This document shows positions 24,686 to 32,010 of a stretch of 55,423 bases of DNA, piece after piece. Source of the DNA: Acidobacteriota bacterium (GTDB lineage: Bacteria > Acidobacteriota > Terriglobia > Terriglobales > Acidobacteriaceae); NCBI GenBank assembly GCA_021792795.1, contig JAJYUB010000024.1:1-55423 (forward strand), given 5' to 3'. Positions within the stretch are counted from its first letter, which is position 1. Every line of letters starts with the position of its first letter. The translations under genes and the position numbers were made by a program. Below the pieces are notes generated by a model, which searched no databases, had not been told where the DNA came from, and was given only the letters and a program-made list of their open reading frames with translations.

Positions 24686-25387
24686 ATGCCAGCAAATACG
24701 GATTTCTTCCAAGCTCTGGAGGGCCGCATCGCACCCTACGACCTGCTGACCCATCCCTTCTATCGCGCCTGGACGGCGGGGGAGTTGACCTCGGACGACC
24801 TGCGCGAATACGCCGCCGAATACTGGCACCATGTGTCCGCGTTCCCCACCTACCTGAGCGCGCTGCACTCGCGCCTGGAAGATACGGAGTTGCGCCGCAC
24901 CGTGCTGCGCAATCTGGTGGATGAGGAAGGGATCGATTCCGCCGACCGCAAGCCGCACAGCCAGCTCTGGATGGACTTTGCCAACGGCATGGGCGCAAGC
25001 GATGCGTCGGTGCGGCAGCGCGAGTTGCAGCCGGAGACCAAGGCGCTGATCGGAACTTTCTTCAAGCTGATTCAGCAGGAAAATGCCGCAGTCGGACTGG
25101 CGGCGCTGTATGCGTATGAGTCGCGCGTGCCGGCCATTGCGAAACAGAAGGCGGCCGGCCTGTGCGATCACTACAAAGCCGACGCGAAAACCTGCCGCTA
25201 CTTTACCGTGCATGAGACGGCCGATGTGTACCACGCGGAAGTCTGGAAGCAGGCGATCCAGAAAGAACTGGCGGCCGATCCCGCGTCGGCGGACCGAGCC
25301 CTGGATGCCGCGGAGACCGCAGCCAAAGCGCTGTGGGAGGCACTCGACGGCGTCGAGCGGCTAAGAATGCAGCGCCTGGCAAACTAG
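24686..25387 (+). CDS. CADD-family p-aminobenzoate synthase
   Basis: A 233-residue all-helical PqqC/CADD-like protein. Metal ligands match the family: E81 (VDEEG), H91 (KPHSQLW), E145 (YESRVP), H176, D180 and H183 (VHETADVYH). In chlamydial CADD the enzyme makes p-aminobenzoate from one of its own tyrosines, with a lysine giving the amino group; Y26 (HPFYRAW) and K153/K155 lie at about the corresponding positions. The gene is 69 bases behind folK, which supports a folate role. A CAAGGAGG ribosome site precedes the ATG. It would act in the cytoplasm. Confidence 0.82.
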   Translation: MPANTDFFQALEGRIAPYDLLTHPFYRAWTAGELTSDDLREYAAEYWHHVSAFPTYLSALHSRLEDTELRRTVLRNLVDEEGIDSADRKPHSQLWMDFANGMGASDASVRQRELQPETKALIGTFFKLIQQENAAVGLAALYAYESRVPAIAKQKAAGLCDHYKADAKTCRYFTVHETADVYHAEVWKQAIQKELAADPASADRALDAAETAAKALWEALDGVERLRMQRLAN

Positions 25388-25412
25388 AAAATTCAAGTAG
25401 GTACGCGAAGCT

Positions 25413-25553
25413 CCCACATCTCAGAGTCGAGATGTGGGGCACCCAGGTGCAGACCTACGTCATTCTGAACGAAGTGAAGAATCCAGAGGGTGCTCGATGT
25501 ATCCATACAGCCATCATCGTCTGGATTCTTCGTCGCTTCGCTCCTCAGAATGA
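25413..25553. repeat. hairpin plus long imperfect inverted repeat
   Basis: CCCACATCTC (25413-25422)/GAGATGTGGG (25429-25438) is the same stem as at 15371 and 27717. It is followed by a long imperfect inverted repeat: TCATTCTGAACGAAGTGAAG... from 25460 and its partner ending CTCCTCAGAATGA at 25553. The left arm is a copy of the repeat at 5466-5500. No gene is present between 25388 and 25595. Confidence 0.7.
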
Positions 25554-25595
25554 CTCCATCCAGAGTGGCCCGTGGTACCCTCACAGTGAAAATCC

Positions 25596-25976
25596 ATGGC
25601 GGAAAAAAACCAGCTCTATTACGGCGACAACCTGGACGTGCTGCGGCGCTACGTGCGCGACGGGTCGGTCGATCTGGTGTATTTGGACCCGCCGTTCAAC
25701 TCGCGGCAGGACTACAACGTGCTGTTCGCGGAGAAAGACGGCAGCCGGTCGAGCTCGCAGATTCACGCGTTCGAGGACACGTGGGAGTGGAACCTCGACA
25801 GCCAGCGAGCGTATGAGGAGATTGTCGAAACCGGTGGGCGCGTGGCAGACGCGATGCGCGCGTTTCATACCTTCCTCGGCAACTCCGACATGATGGCGTA
25901 TCTGGCGATGATGGCCCCGCGCCTGATTGAGTTGCGGCGTGTGCTATACACAAATCTGCTGCTGGAGTTGGCGTAA
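25596..25976 (+). pseudogene. adenine-specific DNA methyltransferase, N-terminal fragment
   Basis: The first ~117 residues are normal for a large site-specific adenine methyltransferase: NQLYYGDNLDVLRRYV, then the catalytic motif DLVYLDPPFNSRQDYNVLF, then MAYLAMMAPRLIELRRVL. At about 25947 homology stops and the frame closes after nine unrelated residues. The SAM-binding part expected next is absent, and the C-terminal part reappears at 27209. The gene has been broken by a ~1.26-kb insert with loss of its centre and cannot be active. Confidence 0.85.
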
Positions 25977-26013
25977 AGCTGCCCTTGAAACTGTTTATTG
26001 GTATCCTAATGAC

Positions 26014-26451
26014 GTGACGATTACTGGCGGTCCATACTTACATACGGCGGTATTCTGTGATCGGGTCCTACGCGAAGCCGATGGCATCGTTAGCCTGATT
26101 CGCATCGTGGACAGATGGACTGTAGCTGGGCCAGCCGAGCAAATGGCGACGACCTTGATTCAGACCAACCTTGCGATCCTAATGAAATCCGGAACTTATC
26201 GAGGCGCAGCCAAGATACAGATTACTCCGACAAGCCCCGGAGGGCAGGAAATGGCATCCGTGCAGATCCCAGTGAATTTTGAGGGAGACGACGATCGAGG
26301 CGTCGCCGTTGCCCTGCCTATGGCGTTTCCCGTTCAGGAACCAGGAGTCTACTGGTTTGACATTCAGATCAATTTGCAATCGCTTACGAAATTGCCGTTA
26401 CGAGTGTTGTATCAGCAGATTGCCATGCAGCCTTTCCTGCCCATGGCGTAA
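26014..26451 (+). CDS. hypothetical protein, DUF6941-like
   Basis: A 145-residue soluble protein inside the insert. The opening PYLHTAVFCDRVLREADG followed by SLIRIVDRWTV resembles DUF6941-type unknowns, which begin with a similar 'FCD.v..e.dG..slirv.dr' strand pattern. The rest is strand-rich (KIQITPTSPGG; GVYWFDIQINLQ), consistent with a beta-sandwich. GTG at 26014 is chosen because it places this block at the N-terminus; the ribosome site is weak. It converges on and overlaps the zinc-ribbon gene by 68 bases. GC is low compared with the flanks. Confidence 0.6.
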   Translation: MTITGGPYLHTAVFCDRVLREADGIVSLIRIVDRWTVAGPAEQMATTLIQTNLAILMKSGTYRGAAKIQITPTSPGGQEMASVQIPVNFEGDDDRGVAVALPMAFPVQEPGVYWFDIQINLQSLTKLPLRVLYQQIAMQPFLPMA

Positions 26452-26773
26452 CGACGGATTTTAGATCGCAATTTTCGTAATTTTTCCCATTAGAAATTGT
26501 GAAAGCGGGGGATCCTTGAACGTAGGCCCCGGCGGATTTTGTCACAAGCGCCAATTGTCCATAAGGATCCCAGTTTGCAGGTTTGGGATCAGAATCGCTC
26601 CACCACTTGCATCCATTTTGCAACCATACTGCACGTAGTTCCAGGATGGAAGCATTCACATCATGGATGCCAAACTCAGTCCCACAGGATGGGCAAATAT
26701 TGTAATTCTCGGGTGGCTCCTGCATTCCATATCCGCAGACAGGGCATAGATACTGTTCGTTTAGCGCGGCCAT
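26384..26773 (-). CDS. zinc-ribbon protein, candidate immunity partner
   Basis: A 129-residue protein. The N-terminus has a rubredoxin-like zinc ribbon, LCPVCGYGM...NICPSCGTEFG (four Cys, residues 10-32), followed by LRAVWLQNGCKWWSD and WDPYGQL, a conserved arrangement in small unknown proteins often found beside toxins. It overlaps the toxin-like gene upstream by 13 bases on the same strand. In polymorphic toxin systems the immunity gene normally sits directly behind the toxin, so that role is inferred. The last ~60 residues are Ala/Ser/Thr-rich and less conserved-looking. Confidence 0.65.
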   Translation of the reverse strand: MAALNEQYLCPVCGYGMQEPPENYNICPSCGTEFGIHDVNASILELRAVWLQNGCKWWSDSDPKPANWDPYGQLALVTKSAGAYVQGSPAFTISNGKNYENCDLKSVVTPWAGKAAWQSADTTLVTAIS

Positions 26774-27132
26774 TTTCGTTTACACTCCGCTTCAAAATAC
26801 TCTTCGTTAGATGCATGACAATGGCATCGTCCTGCCAATCTCATCGCATTTCTGCTCTCTACTGGAAGAGACGCGCATGGAACCGGTTTGTAGTATGTTC
26901 TTACGATACCAGCACTGTCAATAACGCCGAATGCGCGCGCATCCGAGTCGTATCGAATCCTATCGCCCTGCGGTCGGCTGCAATCACGTATTTGCGGCGA
27001 CTGAAGCTGATTCATAAACGAAACGGCCATCGCTTCGTAAGCGTGAGCGCTCATTGCATCGAAATCATTTCCATGCGCTTGAAAATGTCGAGAAAGCTGG
27101 CTCGCCGAAAAACCAACTGCTTTCAATAGCAT
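26761..27132 (-). CDS. polymorphic-toxin C-terminal domain, probable BECR-type ribonuclease
   Basis: A 123-residue protein resembling the toxic tail of larger secreted toxins: LSRHFQAHGNDFDAMSAHAY, then GDRIRYDSDARAFGVIDSAG and IVRTYYKP, ending NEEYFEAE. The R-Y-D...FGV...G.IRTYYKP pattern is what I recall for Barnase/EndoU/ColicinE5/RelE-like toxins. The frame stays open for ten codons upstream of the ATG before a stop, and no ribosome site is seen, so it looks like a severed tail without delivery domains. The zinc-ribbon gene follows with a 13-base overlap. Confidence 0.6.
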   Translation of the reverse strand: MLLKAVGFSASQLSRHFQAHGNDFDAMSAHAYEAMAVSFMNQLQSPQIRDCSRPQGDRIRYDSDARAFGVIDSAGIVRTYYKPVPCASLPVESRNAMRLAGRCHCHASNEEYFEAECKRKWPR

Positions 27133-27208
27133 GGGGGGAACTGCGGTTCCATTATTTGCAATTTAAGAGCCTACTGAAAACCCGAGCACCGAATGAAATC
27201 AATTATAA

Positions 27209-27640
27209 ACAGATCTTTCCCTCTTACCCGCGGAGCAGAAGAAGGGCGCGGACCGGGGCATCGACGGACGGCTGTATTTCCACGACAACACCAAGGGCGA
27301 CTCGAAGCAGATTTTGTTTTCCGTGAAGGCCGGCGGCGTGACGGTGTCGCAGATTCGCGACCTGCGCGGGACGCTGGAGCGCGAGAAGGCCGAGATCGGC
27401 GTGTTTCTGTGCTTTGAAAAGCCGACACGGCCCATGCTGAAAGAGGCCGCCGAAGCTGGATTTTATAAATCTCCCGACGGCAGCAGTTATCCGCGTATGC
27501 AGGTGTTGACGGTGCAGCAATTGTTGAACGGCCAGCAGGTTGAGTATCCGCGCTACGCCCGCGACAATACCTTCAAGCAGGCCCCGCGCAACCGGAGAGA
27601 GGCGGCATCGAATTTGAGTTTGCCGCTGGAGATGGAGTAA
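27209..27640 (+). pseudogene. adenine-specific DNA methyltransferase, C-terminal fragment
   Basis: The reading frame opens at 27209 after a stop and has no start of its own. It encodes EQKKGADRGIDGRLYFHDN, KQILFSVKAGGVTVSQIRDL and LTVQQLLNGQQVEYPRY, the Mrr/restriction-like tail found at the end of large adenine methyltransferases such as the fragment at 25596. The central part of the parent gene is missing. The frame itself is intact to the stop, so the break is probably recent. Confidence 0.8.
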
Positions 27641-27716
27641 ATTTTCCTCCGCCCTTCGCGAGGAAGCCGCGAAGGATGGGGCAACCCGACGATTTGCGGT
27701 GCGAGCCTCGTACAAT

Positions 27717-27742
27717 CCCACATCTCAGAAGCGAGATGTGGG
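27717..27742. repeat. third copy of the CCCACATCTC hairpin
   Basis: CCCACATCTC (27717-27726) and GAGATGTGGG (27733-27742) pair perfectly with loop AGAAGC, followed by GCACCC. It lies between the pseudogene and the cupin gene, and a CCTTCGCGAGG.../CCGCGAAGG pair precedes it near 27653-27678. Confidence 0.7.
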
Positions 27743-27819
27743 GCACCCAGATTTTTCAGCTGCGAGCATCCGTTGTGAGATAGGACAATTGTCGATTCTT
27801 CGAACGGAGGGCTTGGCAC

Positions 27820-28302
27820 ATGACGCAGCCAAGGAACGACACGCACATCAATCCGGCGGATGAGACGATTCGGATAGGGCCGCTGGTGGTGCGGTTTTTG
27901 CTGACCGGCGAGCAATCGAACGGCAGCGTTGCCATCTTCGAGCTGACGGTTCCGGCGGCGCAGCTGCTGCGTGTTCCCGCGCACAGCCACGACCATTATG
28001 AGGAGACGATCTACCGGCTCGACGGAGTGGTGACGTGGACGGTGGACGGCAAGCCGATCAATACAGGGCCAGGACAGGCGCTCTGCATGCCGCGCGGCGC
28101 GGTGCATCGATTCGATAACAGTGGAAGCCAGGATGCGAAGTCGCTGTGCGTGATTTCGCCGGCTGTGTTGGGCCCGGAGTATTTTCGCGAATCTGCCGAG
28201 TCGGTGAACGCGACCGCAGGCGGTCCGCCGGATCGCGCCAAGATGGCGGAGATCATGCGCCGCCATGGGCTGACGATGGCCGCGCCTCCACCGCAGGCGT
28301 AG
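27820..28302 (+). CDS. cupin-domain protein
   Basis: A 160-residue single-domain cupin. Motif 1 is PAHSHDHYEETIYRLDG (about 50-66; His, His and Glu metal ligands) and motif 2 is PRGAVHRFDNSG (about 90-101; last His ligand). Such proteins bind a metal and act as small oxygenases, isomerases or sugar-binding sensors; the substrate here is unknown. A GGAGGG ribosome site precedes the ATG. No signal peptide, so cytoplasmic. Confidence 0.85.
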   Translation: MTQPRNDTHINPADETIRIGPLVVRFLLTGEQSNGSVAIFELTVPAAQLLRVPAHSHDHYEETIYRLDGVVTWTVDGKPINTGPGQALCMPRGAVHRFDNSGSQDAKSLCVISPAVLGPEYFRESAESVNATAGGPPDRAKMAEIMRRHGLTMAAPPPQA

Positions 28303-28538
28303 TGGGTGGAGCGAAGTTCAGTGAGTTATCCACCGAGTGGTGATGTAGCATGAATTTTCCGGGGTCCTGGTCTTCAACCTCTCGGGCAATTCATCCGGCG
28401 CAGCCGCGCCGCACGGGGAACTATGGCTTGCCAATGCCTTCGTCCCGATCGCGGGGCGTCCGACAGGACAGTTCAAGGCCGGCTGGAATCACCACGTAAC
28501 GCAACAGACGGGGAGAACGATCCCGTGGAGAAACTGGA

Positions 28539-28826
28539 ATGATTTCATTTATCGTGCGGATGCGGTTCGCCCAGGAAGATCGCAACAATGTTTTGGAAGC
28601 AGCGCGGCAACTGGCAGAGGCATCTCGCCGGGAGCCGGGATGCATCAGCTACATTCCGCATGAACTGGCTGGGGATTCCAGCCTGGTGATGATTTACGAG
28701 CAATACCGCGATGAAGCGGCGCTGGAAGCGCATCGCGCGTCGCCGCACTTTCATCAGTACGCCATCGGCGGACTGTTCCAGTGGATGAAGGAACGCAGCG
28801 TGGAAGATTTGAACGCGCTGGCATAG
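28539..28826 (+). CDS. antibiotic biosynthesis monooxygenase (ABM) domain protein
   Basis: A 95-residue ferredoxin-like protein of the ABM/YgiN type. The typical pattern is present: FIVRMRFAQEDRNNVLEAAR, then SRREPGCISYIPH, LVMIYEQYRDEAALEAHRA and SPHFHQYAIG. These small dimers act on quinones or other aromatic compounds without a cofactor, or simply bind them. The substrate is unknown. It stands alone between the cupin gene and an exported NTF2-like gene. Confidence 0.88.
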   Translation: MISFIVRMRFAQEDRNNVLEAARQLAEASRREPGCISYIPHELAGDSSLVMIYEQYRDEAALEAHRASPHFHQYAIGGLFQWMKERSVEDLNALA

Positions 28827-28916
28827 ATTATTGACTAGATGGAGTCGGCGTCGTTGAAACTTTACGAATTACCCTTTGACTCCAGCGAAGGCTCGAACTA
28901 ACATCCCGATACAGCC

Positions 28917-29522
28917 ATGCGAGCGCAGTGTCATTCCACGATTCGATCCCAAGAAGCGCAGGGCATCGCACGCGGCAGCGTAGGAGTCCTGCTGCTGGCG
29001 CTTTGGTTTCCCGCTGCGAATGCCACAGCCATACCTCATCCTCACCCGCAACCCAGGCAGATCGTCCACATCATTGAGAAGCTGGAAGGCATGTGGCAGC
29101 AGGCGGAGCTGACCGGCAATACGGCCACGATGGCCACCATGCTTTCAGAGGATTACCTGGGGATTTATGGGGATGGCACGCTGGCGACCAAGGCGGAGAC
29201 GATCTCCAGCTTCAAGGACGGCACGACAAAATTTTCCCGTATTCATACCTGGGACCGCAAGATTCGCGTGTTTGGCAGCACGGCAGTGGTGGTTTCAAAG
29301 GCGCAGGTGGTGGGCACACACGACGGCGACAGTCTCACGGGGTTATATCGCTACACACGCGTGTATCACCGGCACAATGGAGCGTGGCAGATTGTCAGCT
29401 TCGAGGCCAGCGCGACCCATCCTCGCAGACAGGGACACGGGCCGAAGGATGGAAAGGGGAACAAGTCGGAGGGTCCACCGGCTCCAGATGCGGCGCCTGC
29501 GCCGACCGCTCCGCCGCAGTGA
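28917..29522 (+). CDS. exported NTF2-like (DUF4440/SnoaL-type) protein
   Basis: A 201-residue protein. An N-terminal hydrophobic stretch (GVLLLALWFPAANATA) is a likely signal peptide. The NTF2-like fold follows at about 48-165: IEKLEGMWQQAELTGNTATM, LSEDYLGIYGDG, a TKAETISSFKDG helix, and the terminal strand NGAWQIVSFEAS. The tail is Lys/Pro-rich (EGPPAPDAAPAPTAPPQ). Such domains bind small molecules or act as weak enzymes; the role here is unknown. A terminator-like hairpin follows at 29603. Confidence 0.75.
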   Translation: MRAQCHSTIRSQEAQGIARGSVGVLLLALWFPAANATAIPHPHPQPRQIVHIIEKLEGMWQQAELTGNTATMATMLSEDYLGIYGDGTLATKAETISSFKDGTTKFSRIHTWDRKIRVFGSTAVVVSKAQVVGTHDGDSLTGLYRYTRVYHRHNGAWQIVSFEASATHPRRQGHGPKDGKGNKSEGPPAPDAAPAPTAPPQ

Positions 29523-29602
29523 TGCGCGAGCGCAGGCGCGCGGAAATTCCCTGGCTGCAAGCCGGAAGAAACTGAGCGAACAATGACCGCGGGGCCTTCG
29601 GT

Positions 29603-29629
29603 CGGGTCGTCCAGACGACCCGGATTTTT
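29603..29629 (+). terminator. intrinsic terminator downstream of the NTF2-like gene
   Basis: A 9-bp perfect stem (CGGGTCGTC/GACGACCCG, 29603-29622) is followed within two bases by five T (29625-29629). It lies 80 bases after the stop at 29522. Confidence 0.6.
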
Positions 29630-30141
29630 GCACAGAATGGACGCGATTTGCACCGAAATAAATTCGGAAAGACGACGGATTCTCATGCAATACTCATTGG
29701 CAACGGAAGAGAAATCTTTCAGAGAAGAGAGCGGAACCGAAGCCAGCTAGAGTCTCGTCGACGAGACTCGCTTCAGTCGACTGAAGGCAGCAGGTAGAGG
29801 GAAAGCCCATACGACATGCAGGAACGGAAGGGCACGGGATGCGCGGGTTCTGCCTGCGGGTCTTGAGCGGTTCCGGAATGGCTAAGGTTGTGATCCGGTC
29901 ACCGAACACCGGATCTTCGGAAATTCGGATCGCCGAGGGCGAGTTCTCGCAAGAGGATTCGCCCTTTGGCTTTTTACGGCCACTTCGGGAGCATGGGAAC
30001 CGCAAGTCCCTCCGCTGCGGTCACGCTTCGGTCGGGCCGCCCAGGCCGACCAGGAATGACAATAGTTCTTCACGCCCACGCTGGCCGCAAAGGACGCAGC
30101 GAGCATGGGGCACCCGGATATTTGCCAGGGGCGACAAGGGT
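29630..30141. other. 512-base gap with scattered palindromes
   Basis: No gene. The stretch holds several imperfect dyads, including GTCTCGTCGACGAGAC near 29752-29768, a GGGCGAG/TTCGCCC pair near 29938-29965 followed by a T-rich run, and GGTCGGGCCGCCCAGGCCGACC near 30031-30052. They look like the same class of dispersed palindromes seen elsewhere. The 29938 hairpin could stop transcription from one side. Confidence 0.5.
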
Positions 30142-30876
30142 CTAGTCGAGGCGGACGAGGTAGGCTTTGCCTTCCGTGGGCTGAAGGCTGCGGGCGATTT
30201 GTTCGGCAGAGCGGCGCGATTCTCCGTCGGGGCGGATGCGGACCCAGTAGCCGGTGGCACCGTGAAAGTCGATGACGTTGGCGCTGGGATATTCGCGCTG
30301 CAGGCGATCGCGAAGGCCTTTCGCCTCGCCTTGACGATGGAAGGCACCGATCTGAACGCACCAGCGACCCTGCTGCGTCGACGAGGAAGGAAAACGCAGG
30401 ACGTCGATGCGCACGCGCGCGGTACCGGTGCGCAACACGCCGATTTTCATGGCGGCGGCGCGGGACAGATCCAGAATGCGGCCGGGAACAAACGGGCCGC
30501 GATCGGTAATGGTGACGACAACGGACTGGCGGGTGGCGAGGTTGGTAACGCGCACGACAGTGCCCATGGGCAGGGTGCGATGGGCGGCGGTCATGGCGTT
30601 TTCATTGTAGATCTGGCCATTGGCCCCGCGGGCGTTGTGGTAGGGCGCGCCGTACCAACTGGCGACCCCAATTTCAGTTTGCAGCGGTCTGCCGTGGAAT
30701 TGCGGAGCGCGCTCGGCAGCGGGCGGCGGAGAAGGCGGGGCTTGCTCCTGTGGCGGAGGCGGCGGCGCGGGGGCCTGGGCGGGGCGATGGCGGCAGCCGG
30801 AGACGATAAGGCAGAGCGACAGGGCCGCCAAGGATGCGAAGCAGGGTCGGGACGTCTTCCAATCCAACGTTTTCAT
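30142..30876 (-). CDS. rlpA: RlpA-family septal/cell-wall lipoprotein with SPOR domain
   Basis: A 244-residue lipoprotein (lipobox LIVSGC, Cys at about residue 20), followed by a Pro-rich linker, then the double-psi beta-barrel RlpA domain (IGVASWYGAPYHNARGANG, TAAHRTLPMGTVVRVTNL, VTITDRGPFVPGRILDLS) with the catalytic-type His and Asp. A C-terminal SPOR domain (WCVQIGAFHRQGEAKGL) binds denuded peptidoglycan at the septum. RlpA proteins can act as lytic transglycosylases. The ATG at 30876 has a CTGGAG site; the upstream ATG at 30900 would put eight residues before the lipoprotein signal. Confidence 0.92.
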   Translation of the reverse strand: MKTLDWKTSRPCFASLAALSLCLIVSGCRHRPAQAPAPPPPPQEQAPPSPPPAAERAPQFHGRPLQTEIGVASWYGAPYHNARGANGQIYNENAMTAAHRTLPMGTVVRVTNLATRQSVVVTITDRGPFVPGRILDLSRAAAMKIGVLRTGTARVRIDVLRFPSSSTQQGRWCVQIGAFHRQGEAKGLRDRLQREYPSANVIDFHGATGYWVRIRPDGESRRSAEQIARSLQPTEGKAYLVRLD

Positions 30877-31073
30877 TCTCCAGTTGACGCTTCCAACCAA
30901 TGGCAGCGTGCAGCGCGCGCCAGCGAAGGATGCAGCCGGGGCGAATGTCGTTCGCAGACCTTGCTCAAGGATAATGCATCCAACCGATGGGAATCGATGG
31001 GGGGACTGGATAACAAAGGGCCCTTGGCATTCGTCAAAGGAACTGAATCCAGGACCATTTCAGGGAGTGGCGT

Positions 31074-31853
31074 TTGCAGCGTTTTTTTTGGTGGGTTTGT
31101 CTGGCCCTGGCGGCCCCGCAGCTTTTGATGGCTGCCGTGCCAGGCACGCAGGAAACGCTGCCGGACGCGCCCATCCCGGTTGCCGACGCTGCCAACTCGA
31201 TGCCGCGGATGCAGGCGCAGGCGCCGGCAGCGAGCGGCGGAGTCGTTGTGTACGCGCCCATGTACGCTCGGACGATATTCCCAGGCGAGGTGGCGCCGCG
31301 CCTGACGGTGAAAGGGAAATTCATCTATTCGTTCCGGCAGATGGTGGAACCGGTGAATCTGGTTCCAACCGTGTTTTCCGCGGGAGAAAGCCAACTGCGC
31401 AATACCGATCCGAAGTACGGGACGGACACAGGCGCGTTCGAACAGCGAATTGGGGCCGCGCTGATCCGCGAAGACAGCGACCGTTTATTTACCAATGCGG
31501 TGCTGCCGTCGTTGCTGCATGAGGACCCGCGCTACTATCGGCTGGGCGTGGGCAGCACGACGGCGCGCACGGAATACGCCCTGGAGCAGGTGTTTGTGGG
31601 ACGTACGGACAGCGGAAAGAGCATTCCAAATTACGCAGGGTTCCTTGGGCGCGCGATGGCGGCTGGATTGACGCTGGCCTACTACCCCGACACCAGCCAA
31701 GGCGGCGGAGTGGTGCTGCGAACACTGGCGGCCTCGCTAGGGGGTCTGGCGGCCTTCAACGTCATGCGCGAATTTGTTCCGAAAGAGATTTTCAGCCATC
31801 TAACGATTTTCGGTCATTCCTCGAGCGCGGAGGCAGCGCAGCAAACCGATTGA
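31074..31853 (+). CDS. LPDAP-family secreted protein A
   Basis: A 259-residue exported protein. The signal peptide (WWVCLALAAPQLLMAA) is followed by ETLPDAPIPVAD. The main domain holds LPSLLHEDPRYYRLGVGS, then SIPNYAGFLGR and AAFNVMREFVPK. The same blocks recur in the next two genes, so the three are paralogues. Hydrophobic segments and Gly-rich turns suggest a membrane-associated or barrel-like protein; function unknown. The start is TTG at 31074 with GGGAG six bases upstream, and no better start exists. Confidence 0.72.
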   Translation: MQRFFWWVCLALAAPQLLMAAVPGTQETLPDAPIPVADAANSMPRMQAQAPAASGGVVVYAPMYARTIFPGEVAPRLTVKGKFIYSFRQMVEPVNLVPTVFSAGESQLRNTDPKYGTDTGAFEQRIGAALIREDSDRLFTNAVLPSLLHEDPRYYRLGVGSTTARTEYALEQVFVGRTDSGKSIPNYAGFLGRAMAAGLTLAYYPDTSQGGGVVLRTLAASLGGLAAFNVMREFVPKEIFSHLTIFGHSSSAEAAQQTD

Positions 31854-32010
31854 GCCGAACATTCGGGAGCGCCGGCAGTCCATGGCGAGGCGTGCGACAG
31901 GGGGAGAGGCCACGCGACGCCGGGACATCGTTCGATGCACGCCTTTGATCACCAACGTCGTCGTGGCGTAGTCTAAGGCTTAAACCCTTAAGACTTGCAA
32001 GGAGCGACTT

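Noticed and set aside
28354-28538. Protein-like translation (…LWLANAFVPIAGRPTG…) before the ABM gene
   Set aside because: The frame has no clear start and no family that I recognise; it may be a decayed gene but a chance frame in GC-rich DNA cannot be excluded.
29839-31128. 429-codon plus-strand open frame opposite rlpA
   Set aside because: It is antisense to the clear RlpA/SPOR gene and spans repeat sequence; no domain is visible.
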